Positions 24,101 to 35,421 of a DNA stretch of 64,000 bases are shown in pieces. How positions within the stretch are numbered: position 1 is the first letter of the stretch; each line of letters starts with the position of its first letter. Location: NCBI GenBank assembly GCA_025449115.1, contig JAHLKC010000067.1:1-64000 (forward strand). Direction: 5' to 3'. The position numbers were made by a program, and so were the translations under genes. Source of the DNA: Chytridium lagenaria (lineage: Eukaryota > Chytridiomycota > Chytridiomycetes > Chytridiales > Chytridiaceae). A model generated the notes under the pieces. The model was not told the origin of the DNA, searched no databases, and worked only from the letters and a program-made list of their open reading frames with translations.

Positions 24101-27100
24101 AAAATGGTAGCGACCTGCAAACGGGTGATCAGACAACAAGGCTTGATCCAATCGTCCAGCTCCTCTAGCCATATGGTAGTTCTCGACTAATGAAACAAGG
24201 TTTTCGTCTTCTAGAGCTTCAGGGCGGAACCAGTAATCAAGGATAGCATGTTTGTCGTTGACGCGCCTGTTGGCAAGGTCCTCAATAAAGTTAGTGGTGA
24301 CCGTAACATCTATTGCCTCGTCGCCGTTCATTCTGCTAAGTATGGGCCCAACCGATAATGCAACAGACTCATGACTCCAATAGAATATGTCGCCAAACAG
24401 AACGTATAATGCGCAGAGGGGTGCGGCCATCTCTTGCGCGTTAGTTAGAGAGTACATAAGAGACCGAAGGATAGCGGAGCCACGTTCTCTAGTCGTCATA
24501 TCATTATAATTATCCCGGCTTACCACTCTATTATGTGCCTTATCAAAGGCAGCAGCACAAAGAGCAGTGTTGTTGTGCACTGAATGCTGTGCTTTCATTG
24601 TGTACTTGCAGATGTAAGCAACCAAGTGCTTAGTTTTGGAGCCAATAACAAAACTGATGTCGTGATTGCATCTTAATAGAAGAGCAACGGTTGGATTGAA
24701 TGAGTTAACGTATTCTGACCCGCACGACCTCTGTAGGTTAACCTCAAGGTTGCCGTCAATGAAGGTTTCATTAACGGTAGGTTTTGGGAAAAACATACGG
24801 CACACTGATCCCTTAGGCGTTCTTGCGGTGATCTATTCAAATATTTATCAGAACTTATAATCGATATCAGCCCCCTCTCCCGTCCCGGGAGTATGTAGTC
24901 AATTCTAATTTTTAGAATATCCTGCATGCGCTCCCGTCCCAGTGCTGTAGGATACCCAGCATTCATCCCAGATATTCCACGTCAAAACTTCATATACTTC
25001 GATAATTGCATAAACAAAAAGGATTGACAATATACCAAAGCAACTATCCCTATTCTCATACCTTAAAGCAAGACCCAACGTGAGTCCAGAAATGTACATT
25101 GACCCCCTGCACAATCAAAGTAACCTCAACGTCTGCAGGAACAGACACAGTCCGCTCATCGGTCATAGAAGGCGGAGAGAAACGAATATAATCAATATCC
25201 ATTTTTGTGAGATCAACCTCGCGGCAGTCAATGGTGTAGTTGAGGTAAGGTTTCAGATGAGCATTTATAAGGTCTTGATGTGCATATTGTCTCTTACAAT
25301 CACTGCACTCACTTGTCGGGACCGGTTTTGCGTCCTTTAGCGGTCGCTTGAACGCTTCTCCAGGAATAACCGCTACTGGAAATACAGTGCCGTGACAGTC
25401 CTTATAAGGGCATGTAGAATCTGATGCAAGCACTGGGACGTTGTTGTGTGTAATTGTAGAAGCAAAGCGAATCAACCGCTCCCTGAACATGGAATCTTGT
25501 GACGAGTCTCCAGTCAACTTAGCTTGCATCACTGATGTTGTTTTTGGGAATCCATATAGCCAGATAACAATATGAGCATGCAAGTCGCCACCCTTCTGCG
25601 TTTCTGTAGAGACAACATATGCTTTTGTCACTCCAAAAAGTCCCGGCTGTTTCTTAGGCCGACTATATTTACAATCCCAGCCGAGACATTTAGAGATGAA
25701 CGTTGTAATAGCCTTGTGATAATATCTTGCTGCCGTCACAGGATTCCTCGCCGCTATTGACTTCATATCCGCCTTTGTGGGTAACAGCATTTTGTTGACT
25801 TCTGATATCGTTTCCTGGTCAACCTCTCCAGACATCACAGCCACTGTGTAGATTCCAGCAGGATCTGGAGACAAAGTAACAAACAGCTGAAAGACGCCCA
25901 ACCTATATGTAAAACCAAAGCAAAGATGTCTCGCCCAGGCTCGACTAGCATTGGATCCCCAGAATGCTTGCTCACCAAGCGTAATGCCACGTCGCAATGA
26001 CAATAAGTGCTTCACCTCTGCTGAAGGTTCAGGTGGGCGGCGTCCTTGCATTTTGGCAACCACAACATTCTTGGAATGTACCATAAACCTCTGAATGCTT
26101 TGTGATGTAACCTGACCCGCTTGAAGAGCTTCTTTACTCACTTTGAGTGAATAATAGAGTTTACTATTTGCCTTCTTCAAAGCAAGATAGTCAAACGCAA
26201 CCATTAGAAATCCATAGTGTTTTTCAAATGGGTTGCCGTTTTCTCCATGTCGCTGAAGGCAGTAGCGAACCCAGGATTCGAAGCTCATATGATGTTGTCT
26301 CTTCTCCTTCGGTCCCCCGCGACCATATGGAAATAGAGAAACAAACATCTCTGTAATCAGGTATTCTAAGGATACCGTTGGGTGTTGGTTTGAACGACGA
26401 ATTAAGAACGATTCCCCAGAAGCCGATTGATATGGCTCCTCTGCCATCTGGAAAAGCAATGTGTTCCGTTCGGTGTCCAAAAGTGTATGATCTTCAGTGA
26501 TATCAGCGGGCGTAACTATTGAGCCAGAATTATTATAAACTGACGAGGACGCGTGCAGATGGGAAAGAGCTGCTTCAGACATTGGAGTCTCGCCGTTTGT
26601 GTTTCCATCTGTCCTATCAATAAGAATTCCTACACCATATTAGACTCTAGTTATATCATGAAAACTGACCTTCCCCGCTAGTATCAGAAAAGGCCTTTCC
26701 ACATCGATAGAGGCGTAGTTTGGATTGAAACGCCGCAAATGTGCCAGAAAAGGTCGAAGAATGCCGTCCAAATCAGCTGTATATCGTGTTTGAATCATGG
26801 CCTTCTGCATTGGTGTCATAGGCCCAACCATCACGATCCTACATTTTCCCGACAAAGTAGATGGTAGCATTCCAGCGATTGCTCCAGATGTATTCCGGAC
26901 CACGTAATGATGGGACTTGATAGTTCGATGTTCACCGCCGGTCACAGTTGAAAGGTAAACACAAGGAGTGTAGAGCGACAACAGTTGCTCCTCAATCCTA
27001 GAGATACTTGAAAACGCAGGCGGTAGATATCCAATGTAGTTCCCATCGGCAATAGCCCCATACGGCATTTTGGAGGCCAAAATGGATTCTCGGCAGGAGA

Positions 27101-29559
27101 CACAGAGAAGCAAACTATAGTGACCACGGTTATCTACTCGAAAAAGCTAAAGCATAAAGAAACATTAATACGACAAGGACAATGTAATAAATTTCCGTCC
27201 ACGGCCCCGCAGCAAATAAACATACGACATTATTTGATATATAAAGGGAGAAGAGATAGAATATAAATAATAAGAGAATAATGACTCCGATATTACATAT
27301 TCAAAACTGAAGAAAAAGTTTCCTTCCAGCCAGAGAGTAAACAAACGAGTCAAGTCAATGGAAAAGCACATGATACGGTCTCAGTGTGAAAGAAGAATTT
27401 GGGAGTATATATTTTAAAGAGAAAAGTAGATTAAGAGCTCCAGTCGCGGGAGCACATACAAAAATAGAGCAGTGGCTTAGAGGTCCCTCATATAATAAGG
27501 AAATTTAGAATGGAGCTCCCGTCCCGGGAAAATAAGAAAGTAGAAGGAAGCTCCCGTCCCGGGAGCACATTAAAAAAAAGAGAGTGGAATGAAGCTCCCG
27601 TCCCGGGAGCACAGAAAGATAAATGAATGAGAGAGCTCCCGTCCCGGGAGCACAGAAAGATAAATGAATGAGAGACTCCCGTCCCGGGAGCACATACAAA
27701 ATAGAAGAAAGATAAAAGAATGATAGAGCTCCCGTACCGGGAACACACACAGAAAGAGAAAAGTAGGATAAAGAGACTAGGGTAGGATGGTTAGGCGTTC
27801 TGTTTCTGAGCTCCCGTCCCGGGAGCACGTGCGAAATAAGAAAGTAGAAGGAAGCTCCCGTCCCGGGAGCACATTAAAAAAAAGAGAGTGGAATGAAGCT
27901 CCCGTCCCGGGAGCACAGAAAGATAAATGAATGAGAGAGCTCCCGTCCCGGGAGCACATTAAAAGAAAAGAAAGTAGAATGAACCCCCCGTGACGGGAGC
28001 ACAGAAGATACACAAAGAGAGAGCTCCTGCAGTGACGAAAGCACAAACAAAGGATAAAAGTAGGATGGGACTCTCATCCGGTAGGTTAGAGAGTCAGGAG
28101 TAAACGAAGATACATGCACTTCTGTTCTTATTGCACGTACAAATCAGATAGAATTGAAAATGCATGAAATGAAAGAAATGGGATAAAGCTCCCGTACCGG
28201 GAGTACATATTAAATAAACAGTTAGAAATGCATGAGGAAGTGCTACCGCTATGGAGCCCGTTTTGGAGACGGTAGCACGTTTTTGAAGAAGAATGATGGA
28301 AGGCGCTCGAGTTTCATGCGTTAGAAGAACCCACCTCCTTTATACAAAAAGCAATCTTGAAGTCCAATATTGTAATGGGAACAGTCGTACAGGAGCCGTA
28401 ACTCCGAAGCTACCGCAACGTCATCCGTTTTCAGGATCTGAAGTCGCTGATACTAATTAGTATTCGAATTTCAAACCTAATTACCTTAATCCATGTCTCG
28501 TCTAATGGATTGATGGTGATGTCATCCAAAAACCAGCTACGATGACAAGATGCGCACGGATGCTGCACCATTGCATCCAAGCAAAGGTCTTTGACTGCTT
28601 CGCCATACACCCGTCTAGAGTCATCTGTTGTTGGTAAGTGAAACAAGAATTCTTCGTCCATTTTGTCGCAGACATCAAGATCCATCAAATGTTTGCTTCG
28701 TTGTGTACTTCGTCGAGCCGCCTTGACCTTCGCACCGTGCGATGATCGATACGCCTCAGTATGCGCAAGTCTATCATTCTTTAAGATAGTCGTTTGCTGT
28801 GTCTCATTCAAAAGGTCCCGTTCGCGTCGCTTATTATTTCGATCTACTTCCCTTGCAGCGTCTGCTTCCTGTTCTGACCTCCTTGCTCGTCTAGATCTCT
28901 GTCGTATCATGTTAACGTATTTTCGCTCATCTTTTGGTGACAAGAAGGTGCGAGGGGTTGTAACAGAAGTTTGCAGGGAAGCACGGGAAGGAAGGACATA
29001 ATTAACTGATCTTGCCGAGGTAGATTGAAAGGGATTAATGAGAAGAGCTTGCGATAATGATGGTAGTTTCATTGGCATCATGTGTGGGTTGGCATTTTGA
29101 GGATGAGGACAGATGGGTAGAATCGATGAGACTGAAAAAGCATCGACAGATTGATGCAATGCGGGTAGGGTAATAGACGGCACAGGAGATTCGTATACTT
29201 GTTTCCCGAATTCTTGAATAGACGCTTGTAGGTTGATCGATGTTGACGGAGCAGCAACAGAGTTACGCATAGTGGACAAGATACACTGAGTCGACAAAGT
29301 GGGTTCACATTGATACGAATTCGTAGGAACCCACGGTGTCGACTGCGCGACGAGATTTTCTAAGAAATAGATGAGGTTAGTATACCAACAGGATGATAAA
29401 AGGGAACTTACTGTTGTTCATTCGACACAGCCTGGAAGTCTTCATCTTATGCCCGATCTCACCGCAAGCCGTACATGCTCGGATCCTGAACCTCGGACAT
29501 GTAGGATAGTTGGCTTTACAGCCAACGCGGAAGCACGATGTACAAGTTGATGGTTTCAT
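21119..29559 (-). CDS. Helitron Rep-helicase (RepHel): Cys-rich N-terminus, DUF6570-like, HUH Rep and PIF1-like helicase
   Basis: Exons: 29559-29412, 29359-28485, 28436-28335, 27133-about 26668, about 26616-25069, about 24836-23431, about 23390-22661 and 22299-21119. In order they encode a Cys-rich knuckle region (CTSCFRVGC, CTACGEIGH), a basic linker, a DUF6570-like part (YGAIADGNYIGYLPPAFSSI, then EEQLLSLYTPCVYL), the Helitron-like Rep N domain (FPYGRGGPKEKRQ), the HUH motif (KGGDLHAHIVIWL), the paired-Tyr helix (YICKYTMK), and a PIF1-like SF1B helicase with Walker A GEAGAGKS, Walker B LIIDEISM, GDLMQLLPI and the C-terminal LYVALSRTTSLKSLVLL. Catalytic residues are intact. Rep nicks and joins single-stranded DNA and the helicase unwinds it during rolling-circle transposition. 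The junction near 26640 does not keep phase cleanly; otherwise the gene looks functional. Confidence 0.88.
22391..22573. repeat. Hairpin-repeat cluster A, inside the last RepHel intron
   Basis: Three near-identical units of GAGCTCCCGTCCCGGGAGCA at about 22424, 22467 and 22507 are flanked by two variants (CCTCCCGGGCCGGGAGG at 22391 and TTCCCGGCCCGGAG at 22559). Each core is a 7-bp stem (GCTCCCG/CGGGAGC) with a TCC loop. The cluster lies within intron 22660-22300. Confidence 0.85.
24877..24940. repeat. Hairpin-repeat site B, inside a RepHel intron
   Basis: One full CTCCCGTCCCGGGAG palindrome at 24877-24891 and one half-site (CTCCCGTCCC) at 24931-24940. Both are within the intron between the Rep and central exons (about 25068-24837). 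Confidence 0.8.
27435..28206. repeat. Hairpin-repeat array C, inside the 1.2 kb RepHel intron
   Basis: About a dozen units of the GCTCCCGTCCCGGGAGC palindrome plus CACA/CACATT are spaced mostly 40-45 bp apart by A/G-rich spacers, with degenerate copies at both edges (about 27435, 27983, 28188). The block 27530-27660 is repeated almost exactly at 27830-27960. The whole array sits within intron 28334-27134. Confidence 0.85.
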
Positions 29560-29704
29560 GTGAGCTGCACCGATTAGATTTAATAAATAAAAGTTATAAA
29601 CTCACATTCGCAGCGAAACTGATTGAAGATGGATACACACTACTAAGTTTTTTTCATCACATTTATTTAGTATATAATTATCAACAAGGTAAAGCGAAAG
29701 TTGG

Positions 29705-31336
29705 TCAATTCATAGTTAAGTGAACATGACTAGCTTTACAGGCACATGTATTAAAGGGCAGAGCGGAAGAGTCGCTGATCAATCTCTTTCCTTCACTTGT
29801 ATTCAAGGGAACCGCGCGACATATCGTGAACGGATCCTGCTTAACCTAAAAACCAAATTACATTTTGACATATTGTAAGTGCACAAACCTCTTTAATTTC
29901 AACGCTTGCTACAGTGCAATCAGGACAGTGCCGAGTAACTAAACGTATCGGACCCAGTAATATACTATCATCTGGTTCAGGAGTGTTAATTTAAATCAGA
30001 GCGAATCGAGTTGTGATAAAAAAAAAGAATAACGAAAATTAATAAGAGCAGGGAATCTTACGAATAACACCGTCGACAAGACAAACGCTTCCATCGCGCA
30101 AATCTTTTAACGTCAAACCGCTTCCAACACGCAAAGTTAGTGTTTTTGCGGTGGTTTTACTGAGCAAAGTGAGCATAGCCTTGGCGTGGGGTTCAAACAG
30201 TCGTAACCAGGATGTCGCGAGAATCTTTGAAGAGGGCCTTCAAATGCCCACCCTTGAAATCAGAAGCGGTTGGCGAGGGAAGCTTTTCAACAATGGACTG
30301 ATAGGAGCCAATATACTTCGAGCAGCATACCGTGAACTAAAAATAAAAATTATGATGAGGATATAATATATAGAAATTACGGTTGCAACAAGAACAGGAT
30401 ATATAACGTCGGGACTCAAATCCCACTCCAAATCAAAAAGCTGCAGAAGCAGGCAGCACCGAAGAACTACATTCCAAGAGCGATAGTGCAACAGTCTCTG
30501 AAGTGCTCGCAAAGAGGAGATCGGCTCAAAACCATAAACCAACTTATACAGTTCAGGCCCGTAGGTGATGGCCTTAACGTCGTCCTTTTTAGGAGCCAAG
30601 GTAAGAGCGCGAGCAACCCATTCGAGAAGAGTATCCAAGGTTTGAGCAAAAATAAGCTCCAAAGCAGATGGGGTACTATGGACAATAGCAACGTAAGAAC
30701 GAAAGATAAAAGAAAAAATACAAAGTGATGGTTTAACAGTCGAGGAAGGAGCCGAGCGCGAATCATCATCAGCATCCTGACATCTTTATCAAGCTTGCGC
30801 TTTTTCCGGACCGTTGCGTTTTCAGCGGGGAAGGTATCGATTTGGGTAAGAGCCGTTATAGAAAGATCACGCGTAAGAGAACCCGAAACTTGGTCATCAT
30901 ATACTCCTTAACAGTCCTGTGTACAGCCCATATTAAAAAACAGGATCGAAAAAGGAGAGCTACTCACATCACATTTTCCGCAAAGGAAACATCCTTTTTA
31001 CCATCGCCGGCCAATCATGAAACAGAGTTTGCGCGGCATCTGATCCATGCATCGTAAGATCACTACCCCGCTTGATGATCTTGTTGAAAGCCGTCTTCAC
31101 GTTCTTCTTGTTTGGGGTAATCTTGATCAAGTTTTCGAACTTCTGGTCAAAGTCCTTCCCCGACCATAAAACTCGCAATACGGCGAAAGAGACAAGGGCA
31201 TGTATACCGGCTTCAGCAGCGACTTGACTACACCTGTCCGACATGCCTCTAGGAGAGTTTTATCCGCATCGTTATCGCAATCGTCGCCGTTGAGAACTCG
31301 AACCTCATCATCAGAGTTGGTAGGTGAAAGGACCAT
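29705..31336 (-). CDS. Unrecognised multi-exon gene next to the Helitron
   Basis: An ATG at 31336 opens an acidic N-terminus (MVLSPTNSDDEVRVL). A region with EAGIHALVSFAVLRVLW and KKNVKTAFNKIIKRG follows, then exons encoding YKLVYGFEPISSLRALQRLL, then a segment with LTLRVGSGLTLKDLRDG and LLGPIRLVTRHCPDC, ending KASHVHLTMN with a stop at 29705-29707. Introns are small GT-AG. Frame slips are needed near 31245, 30870 and 30195. I do not recognise the family. It is on the same strand as RepHel with only 145 bp between its stop and the RepHel start, which suggests it may be a passenger or accessory gene of the same element. Confidence 0.45.
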
Positions 31337-31484
31337 CTAGAATAGATTAAAAAGAAATAAAGCAATGTGGTAAGAAAAACGAGGAAGAAGCAAAAAAAGA
31401 CGAAGCAGCATAACCTCACTTTGACAGGTTGTCATTAGAGAAAGAATTAGACAAGGGATATTATACGACCAGGGTACATAAAAA

Positions 31485-31502
31485 ATCCCGAGCCGGGTGC
31501 AC
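31485..31502. repeat. Degenerate hairpin-repeat copy
   Basis: ATCCCGAGCCGGGTGCAC is a decayed version of the hairpin repeat found in the RepHel introns, retaining the CAC tail. Confidence 0.5.
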
Positions 31503-31845
31503 ATATAGTGTAGAGAGAGGTGTACTTTATGTATATGAAGAAAAAAGTAAGAACAGTAGAAAAAAAAAAAAAAGTCACAGAAATATACAGCATGCCCCCA
31601 AAGAAACGACGATAAGGCAGATGACGACGAAGAAGACAACCACCCAAGAAGAAGATGGCAATTGAAGAGATCATAGATAGGAAAGGAGAGGCAGAAGGTC
31701 ACAGGAGTCCGTTTATCGTACGAACGACAAGATAGCAACAGTGGACGAAACAATATCTCCAGAAAGCAGGGCAGTGATGGATGTAACAACCATAATTCAA
31801 TACGCGCCAACGGAACGATGCAACTTCACAAGCTATTGAGAAGTA

Positions 31846-32472
31846 TTAGACTGAGAAAGCATTAATACTAAAGCACAAAAGAACGATAGGACTATTTAAC
31901 AAAAACACGGATTCGCTGGGATCAACAACCCCAAAGCCGACTACAAGAAGGCAGTAAAACGAGCGTTCTTTCATGATGGTGATACTTACAATGTCATGAT
32001 ATCCATCACTATCCGTTTTTAGCAATCCTTCGCTTAACATTAATCTATTTACCATTATCAAAACAGAAAGCTAGTCGCAAGCTTTGAGGCTAAGAAGCCA
32101 AAAATTCCATTATGCGTGATCCTTCCGTTCTTGGTAGCAGCAAGCAATACGTCAGAATTCAAGATTAGCCGATTCAGCAACAGACCGGTCATAACTGGAA
32201 GCTCCGTCTGCAAGTAAAATCGATACTCGGACCCAACGAATTACACAAGCTACTGTTGGCATATCAATAGGAGTGAACAACGCTTGCGTATTCCAGGCAT
32301 ACAACATATCTCCTCGAGTTGGTACATTCATGAATCGCACTGCTTGTAAGTTCAATTTTCGACGCTGATGGGAAGGTACAAATGCTATGAAGAGTATAAG
32401 AGGGTGGAAGGAGAGGAAAGCAATAAGGATAGGAGAAGGAAGATTAAAGGATTGGAGAAATGCGGATGCCAT
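31846..32472 (-). CDS. Possible exons of an unrecognised minus-strand gene
   Basis: Short coding-looking segments appear on the minus strand, with plausible splice sites between them: MNVPTRGDMLYAWNTQALFT, LPVMTGLLLNRLIL, then ATKNGRITHNGIFGFLASK, then EGLLKTDSDGYHDI ending at a GTAAGT donor. Start and end are not resolved and no family is recognised. They could belong to the same transcription unit as the gene at 29705-31336 or to another element gene. Confidence 0.25.
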
Positions 32473-32537
32473 AGTAGACAGAAGGAAAAGAATTAAATGC
32501 GTAGCAAAGTATAGATAAAAGGATAGACGATTACAGA

Positions 32538-32552
32538 CTCCCGGGACGGGAG
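32538..32552. repeat. Hairpin-repeat copy, inverted orientation
   Basis: CTCCCGGGACGGGAG is the reverse complement of the core found in the RepHel introns (loop GGA instead of TCC). Confidence 0.7.
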
Positions 32553-32570
32553 GAACATGTAATTATATTT

Positions 32571-32953
32571 ATGTCAAAAGACTCACATATTTTGGTTGAT
32601 AATAGGGGTCAAAGAGTTTCAGCCCGAAACGCCATCAACAAAACAAGCACAAAAAGACACATCACCAACATGGTTCTCAGTACGCAGAAGAACGATGAAA
32701 ACAAGACGCCGTACATACCCATTTACGACGGAAGGAACATAGAAGACGTCGACCCTGAAAGATATTCCAGTTACCAATACTAAACGAAACAAAGGAGTTC
32801 AATCTGAAGAAGGATGATGCGATAATGGCAGGAACATCTTTCTTTGTGAAGGAAGACGATTGGAATCTATTACCAGTGTGGATCTTACTTTGTAAGGAGT
32901 CGGAAGAATCCAACGATACCGACGACATAGAAGATTTCGAAGAAGGATATTAA
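32571..32953 (+). CDS. Small hypothetical protein, plus strand (one frame slip)
   Basis: An ATG at 32571 opens a Lys/Asn-rich segment. After a one-base slip near 32765 the sequence continues as PILNETKEFNLKKDDAIMAG, then SFFVKEDDWNLLPVWILLC and an acidic C-terminus (DTDDIEDFEEGY), stop 32951-32953. Composition looks coding, but no family is recognised. It lies between two hairpin-repeat copies. Confidence 0.35.
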
Positions 32954-33611
32954 CAGGTTGCGCACGATTTAGAGCCTCATAAATGTGAGATATAATAAGA
33001 ATCCAAGTTAAAATGTGTAAGGTTGGGTTTATTATTATAATATAAGAAAGAAAACCAAAAATAAGGTAGCTCCCGGACGGGAGGTGAGGTTACACAAACG
33101 TGGTACAAAGGTAGTACAAGGTTTACAGGTTATTTGAAGGTTTAAATATGATATGAGAGCCAATGATTGAGCTTTATTTAAATCTAGGTAGAAAGCAGAT
33201 GTGGTTAAAATACAGCTCCATGATGATTGGACGAGATGATGACAGACGAGGACAAAAAAACCGACAGCTCTTGGGTATTCCCAGAGGACATCAGAAGTGA
33301 GTCTTTGGCCAAGATGGCAGTGTTGTTTGGTGGTCAAAAAGGGCTGTGTCATTGGCCAAGAACAGTTAGAATTGTCAGTTTGAAAATCAATTTTTTTTTG
33401 AACCTTTTCGTACGACAATGTGTGTGATACAAACCCTCATCTTTGATTTCATTTTCTTGCCTTATTGGTTAATAAGCCTCCCAACAACAAACCTCACACT
33501 TCTCGATCTTCACCCCAAGATCCTTCTTTTTTCTTGCATCCTTGGAGTCCATCTTCCTTATTATTCTTTACTCCATCTTCAACACTCTCGTTCTCTCAAA
33601 TTAGATAAGAT
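32954..33611. other. Spacer between element-like region and host genes
   Basis: Contains the last hairpin-repeat copy at 33069-33084. Otherwise this is AT-rich sequence leading into the promoter of the surface-protein gene. No coding region is supported. Confidence 0.4.
33069..33084. repeat. Hairpin-repeat copy, shortened
   Basis: GCTCCCGGACGGGAGG, a palindromic variant of the RepHel-intron repeat and the rightmost copy seen in the window. Confidence 0.6.
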
Positions 33612-34642
33612 ATGTCTGCATTCGACACATTCCAGTTCTTTTCCGGTGGTGGCAACTGCTCTGGTAAGTACTTCCTTTGTCGCCCTCAGCAATTGCGCCG
33701 CATGCATCATGCACCTTTTGTCGTCAGCTGATCTTTCCTTTCTTCCAAAGTCTCTGGGAGCACCTTGACTATCGTGTCCAGGGCCCTCTACAGGTCTGGA
33801 TGCACCCAGACTCAGCAGAGCTGCATTCTCGCTACCCTCCTCTTCCCAACGCCGTCAACCTCGTTCGCAGACAATCCCCATCCACTGAGACCACCACTGT
33901 TGCCTCTGTGTCTCTTTCTACCCTTGCTTCTGGAACAACTTCAGCTGCTGGACTTCTGCTACAACCCCTGCGACCAACGGCGCTTACGCTCCAGTCTTTG
34001 CCAACTGCACCGTCAGCACAAGCACCAACATCACCGTCGGTGCCTTTTTCGACCAAAGCTCTGTTAACAGTAACCTGCCCTACTTTGTCTGTGAGTGATC
34101 AGGCTTGAATCGTCATTTTCACCTCAAAAATGAATACTGATTAATTCATGAATTAGACTCTACTTACGACGACGCCGCCTGCGAAAAATGGTCGGCAAAG
34201 GCTCTTCGTGTTCAACATCTTACCGCCTTTGTCGCCGGCTCCCGATGCATTCAGCGCGACCCCGCAACAACGCCACACTCCACACCGCCTTTAACTGCGA
34301 CGACTCTGCCAAAACCGTTTCCTTCCGTGACAACTGCGACTCCTCCTGCTCCCGCTGCACCGCTGGCTCCAAACCTTCCTTACTACCAATGCATTAGAAA
34401 TCCTTTCGACCCGCAGACTTACATCTCTGGATACTGCACCGTTGCCAACAGCTTGGATATGCCGGCCTTGCCTAACCCGCTCTTTACGTTACCACCACCC
34501 TTGTTACTTCGACTGCTCCCACTGCGCAGCTACCACCACCTCTAAACCTAGTGCGGCTGCTCCCCTTGCTCTATCGAACGTTGGTCGCTGGGTTGTTGGA
34601 CTTGTTGCGTGCTCTCTCGGCGCTTCCTTGGCCATGCTTTAA
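33612..34642 (+). CDS. Cys-rich, Thr/Ser-rich surface protein, probably GPI-anchored (frames broken)
   Basis: Three exons are suggested (33612-about 33672, about 33752-34090, about 34157-34642). Coding segments with regularly placed Cys and N-glycosylation sequons can be read in successive frames: FSGGGNCS, FANCTVSTSTNITVGAFFD, FNCDDSAKTVSFRDNCDSSC. The end is Thr/Ser-rich and finishes with a hydrophobic GPI-type signal (ALSNVGRWVVGLVACSLGAS, then LAML). At least four one-base slips, mostly in C runs, separate these segments. A typical signal peptide is not visible at the chosen start, so the true N-terminus may lie upstream. A cell-surface role is inferred from composition only. Confidence 0.5.
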
Positions 34643-35421
34643 GGGAGCTAATTATCCCATACTCTATTCGGTTCTTTGACACATTTCTTTTTTGAGTTTT
34701 ATCTTTTTTGGGCGACCTTTCCTCATTACACTTGGAAGAACCAAACAAATGATCATTACTACCCTGAACTCCTGCCCTACCCTTTGTTATTGTTATTGTA
34801 TGAATTTTCTACTTTTCCCTTACCCAAGTTTCCCCATCTTGCGGTCATCATCTGGATAGATGTCACAACATTTTGCAAATTATAAATGCTGAACAACGAT
34901 ATCGTAAGCAATTTAATTTGCCTTGCATATTGTTTATGTGTTGGAACTATATCACTAAAAGTTGGGTCCGATCACAGTCTAAAACCAACCTTTTAAGCCT
35001 TTTTCCCAAATTTAACTAAGCTATGTAATCACAGCCTTTCAAATGTTTCAGCTTTACCTACATCACAATTCCCGAAAAGCGATGATGTTAATTTCATTTT
35101 TCATGTTCTCAGCTTCAATTTATTTTAATAAGAACCCCATACAAAACGGCTGTATGAACGAAATGAGGTAAAAAAAGTCGTAAACCCACAACCGTCGAAG
35201 ACTGGAATAGACATATGAGGTGCTTAAAATTACACAATGAAGAAACGTCAACGGGGAATCATGAGGCATAGAAAGGAAAAACAAACTACACAAAACAAGA
35301 CGAAAAGAAAACGCTTTGTAGTCTCGTCGAAATAAATATATAAATAAGTCGTAGAGTCGCTGGGAAAAACGGCGAGAAAAAAGAAAGGAATTTCATGGAA
35401 AGTCGAATACTCAATCACCGC
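34643..35421. other. AT-rich intergenic region, convergent 3' ends
   Basis: 779 bp between the stops of the surface-protein gene (plus) and the RasGEF gene (minus). AT-rich, and nothing further recognised. Confidence 0.45.

Larger units (their letters stand above)
20857..29560 (-). mobile_element. Helitron-type rolling-circle transposon (limits uncertain)
   Basis: The span covers a complete spliced RepHel gene (21119-29559) and a candidate 3' hairpin at 20857-20883. The right (5') limit is not defined. Copies of a GC-rich hairpin repeat found in the RepHel introns continue to about 33.1 kb, so the element may extend over 12 kb and include the unknown genes at 29.7-33 kb. Reading frames here are better preserved than in many neighbouring host genes. 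Confidence 0.7.

Noticed and set aside
27488..28119. Overlapping ORFs rich in PGTGA and CSRDGSS
   Set aside because: Same reason: translation of the palindromic array inside a RepHel intron.
27435..28206. Hairpin array as a CRISPR array
   Set aside because: The organism is a eukaryote, the repeats are palindromic cores with similar spacers, unit lengths vary, and no cas genes occur.
31337..31810. Long Leu/Phe/Ser-rich minus-strand ORF
   Set aside because: Composition follows purine-rich DNA on the opposite strand, contains the decayed hairpin copy, and shows no domain.
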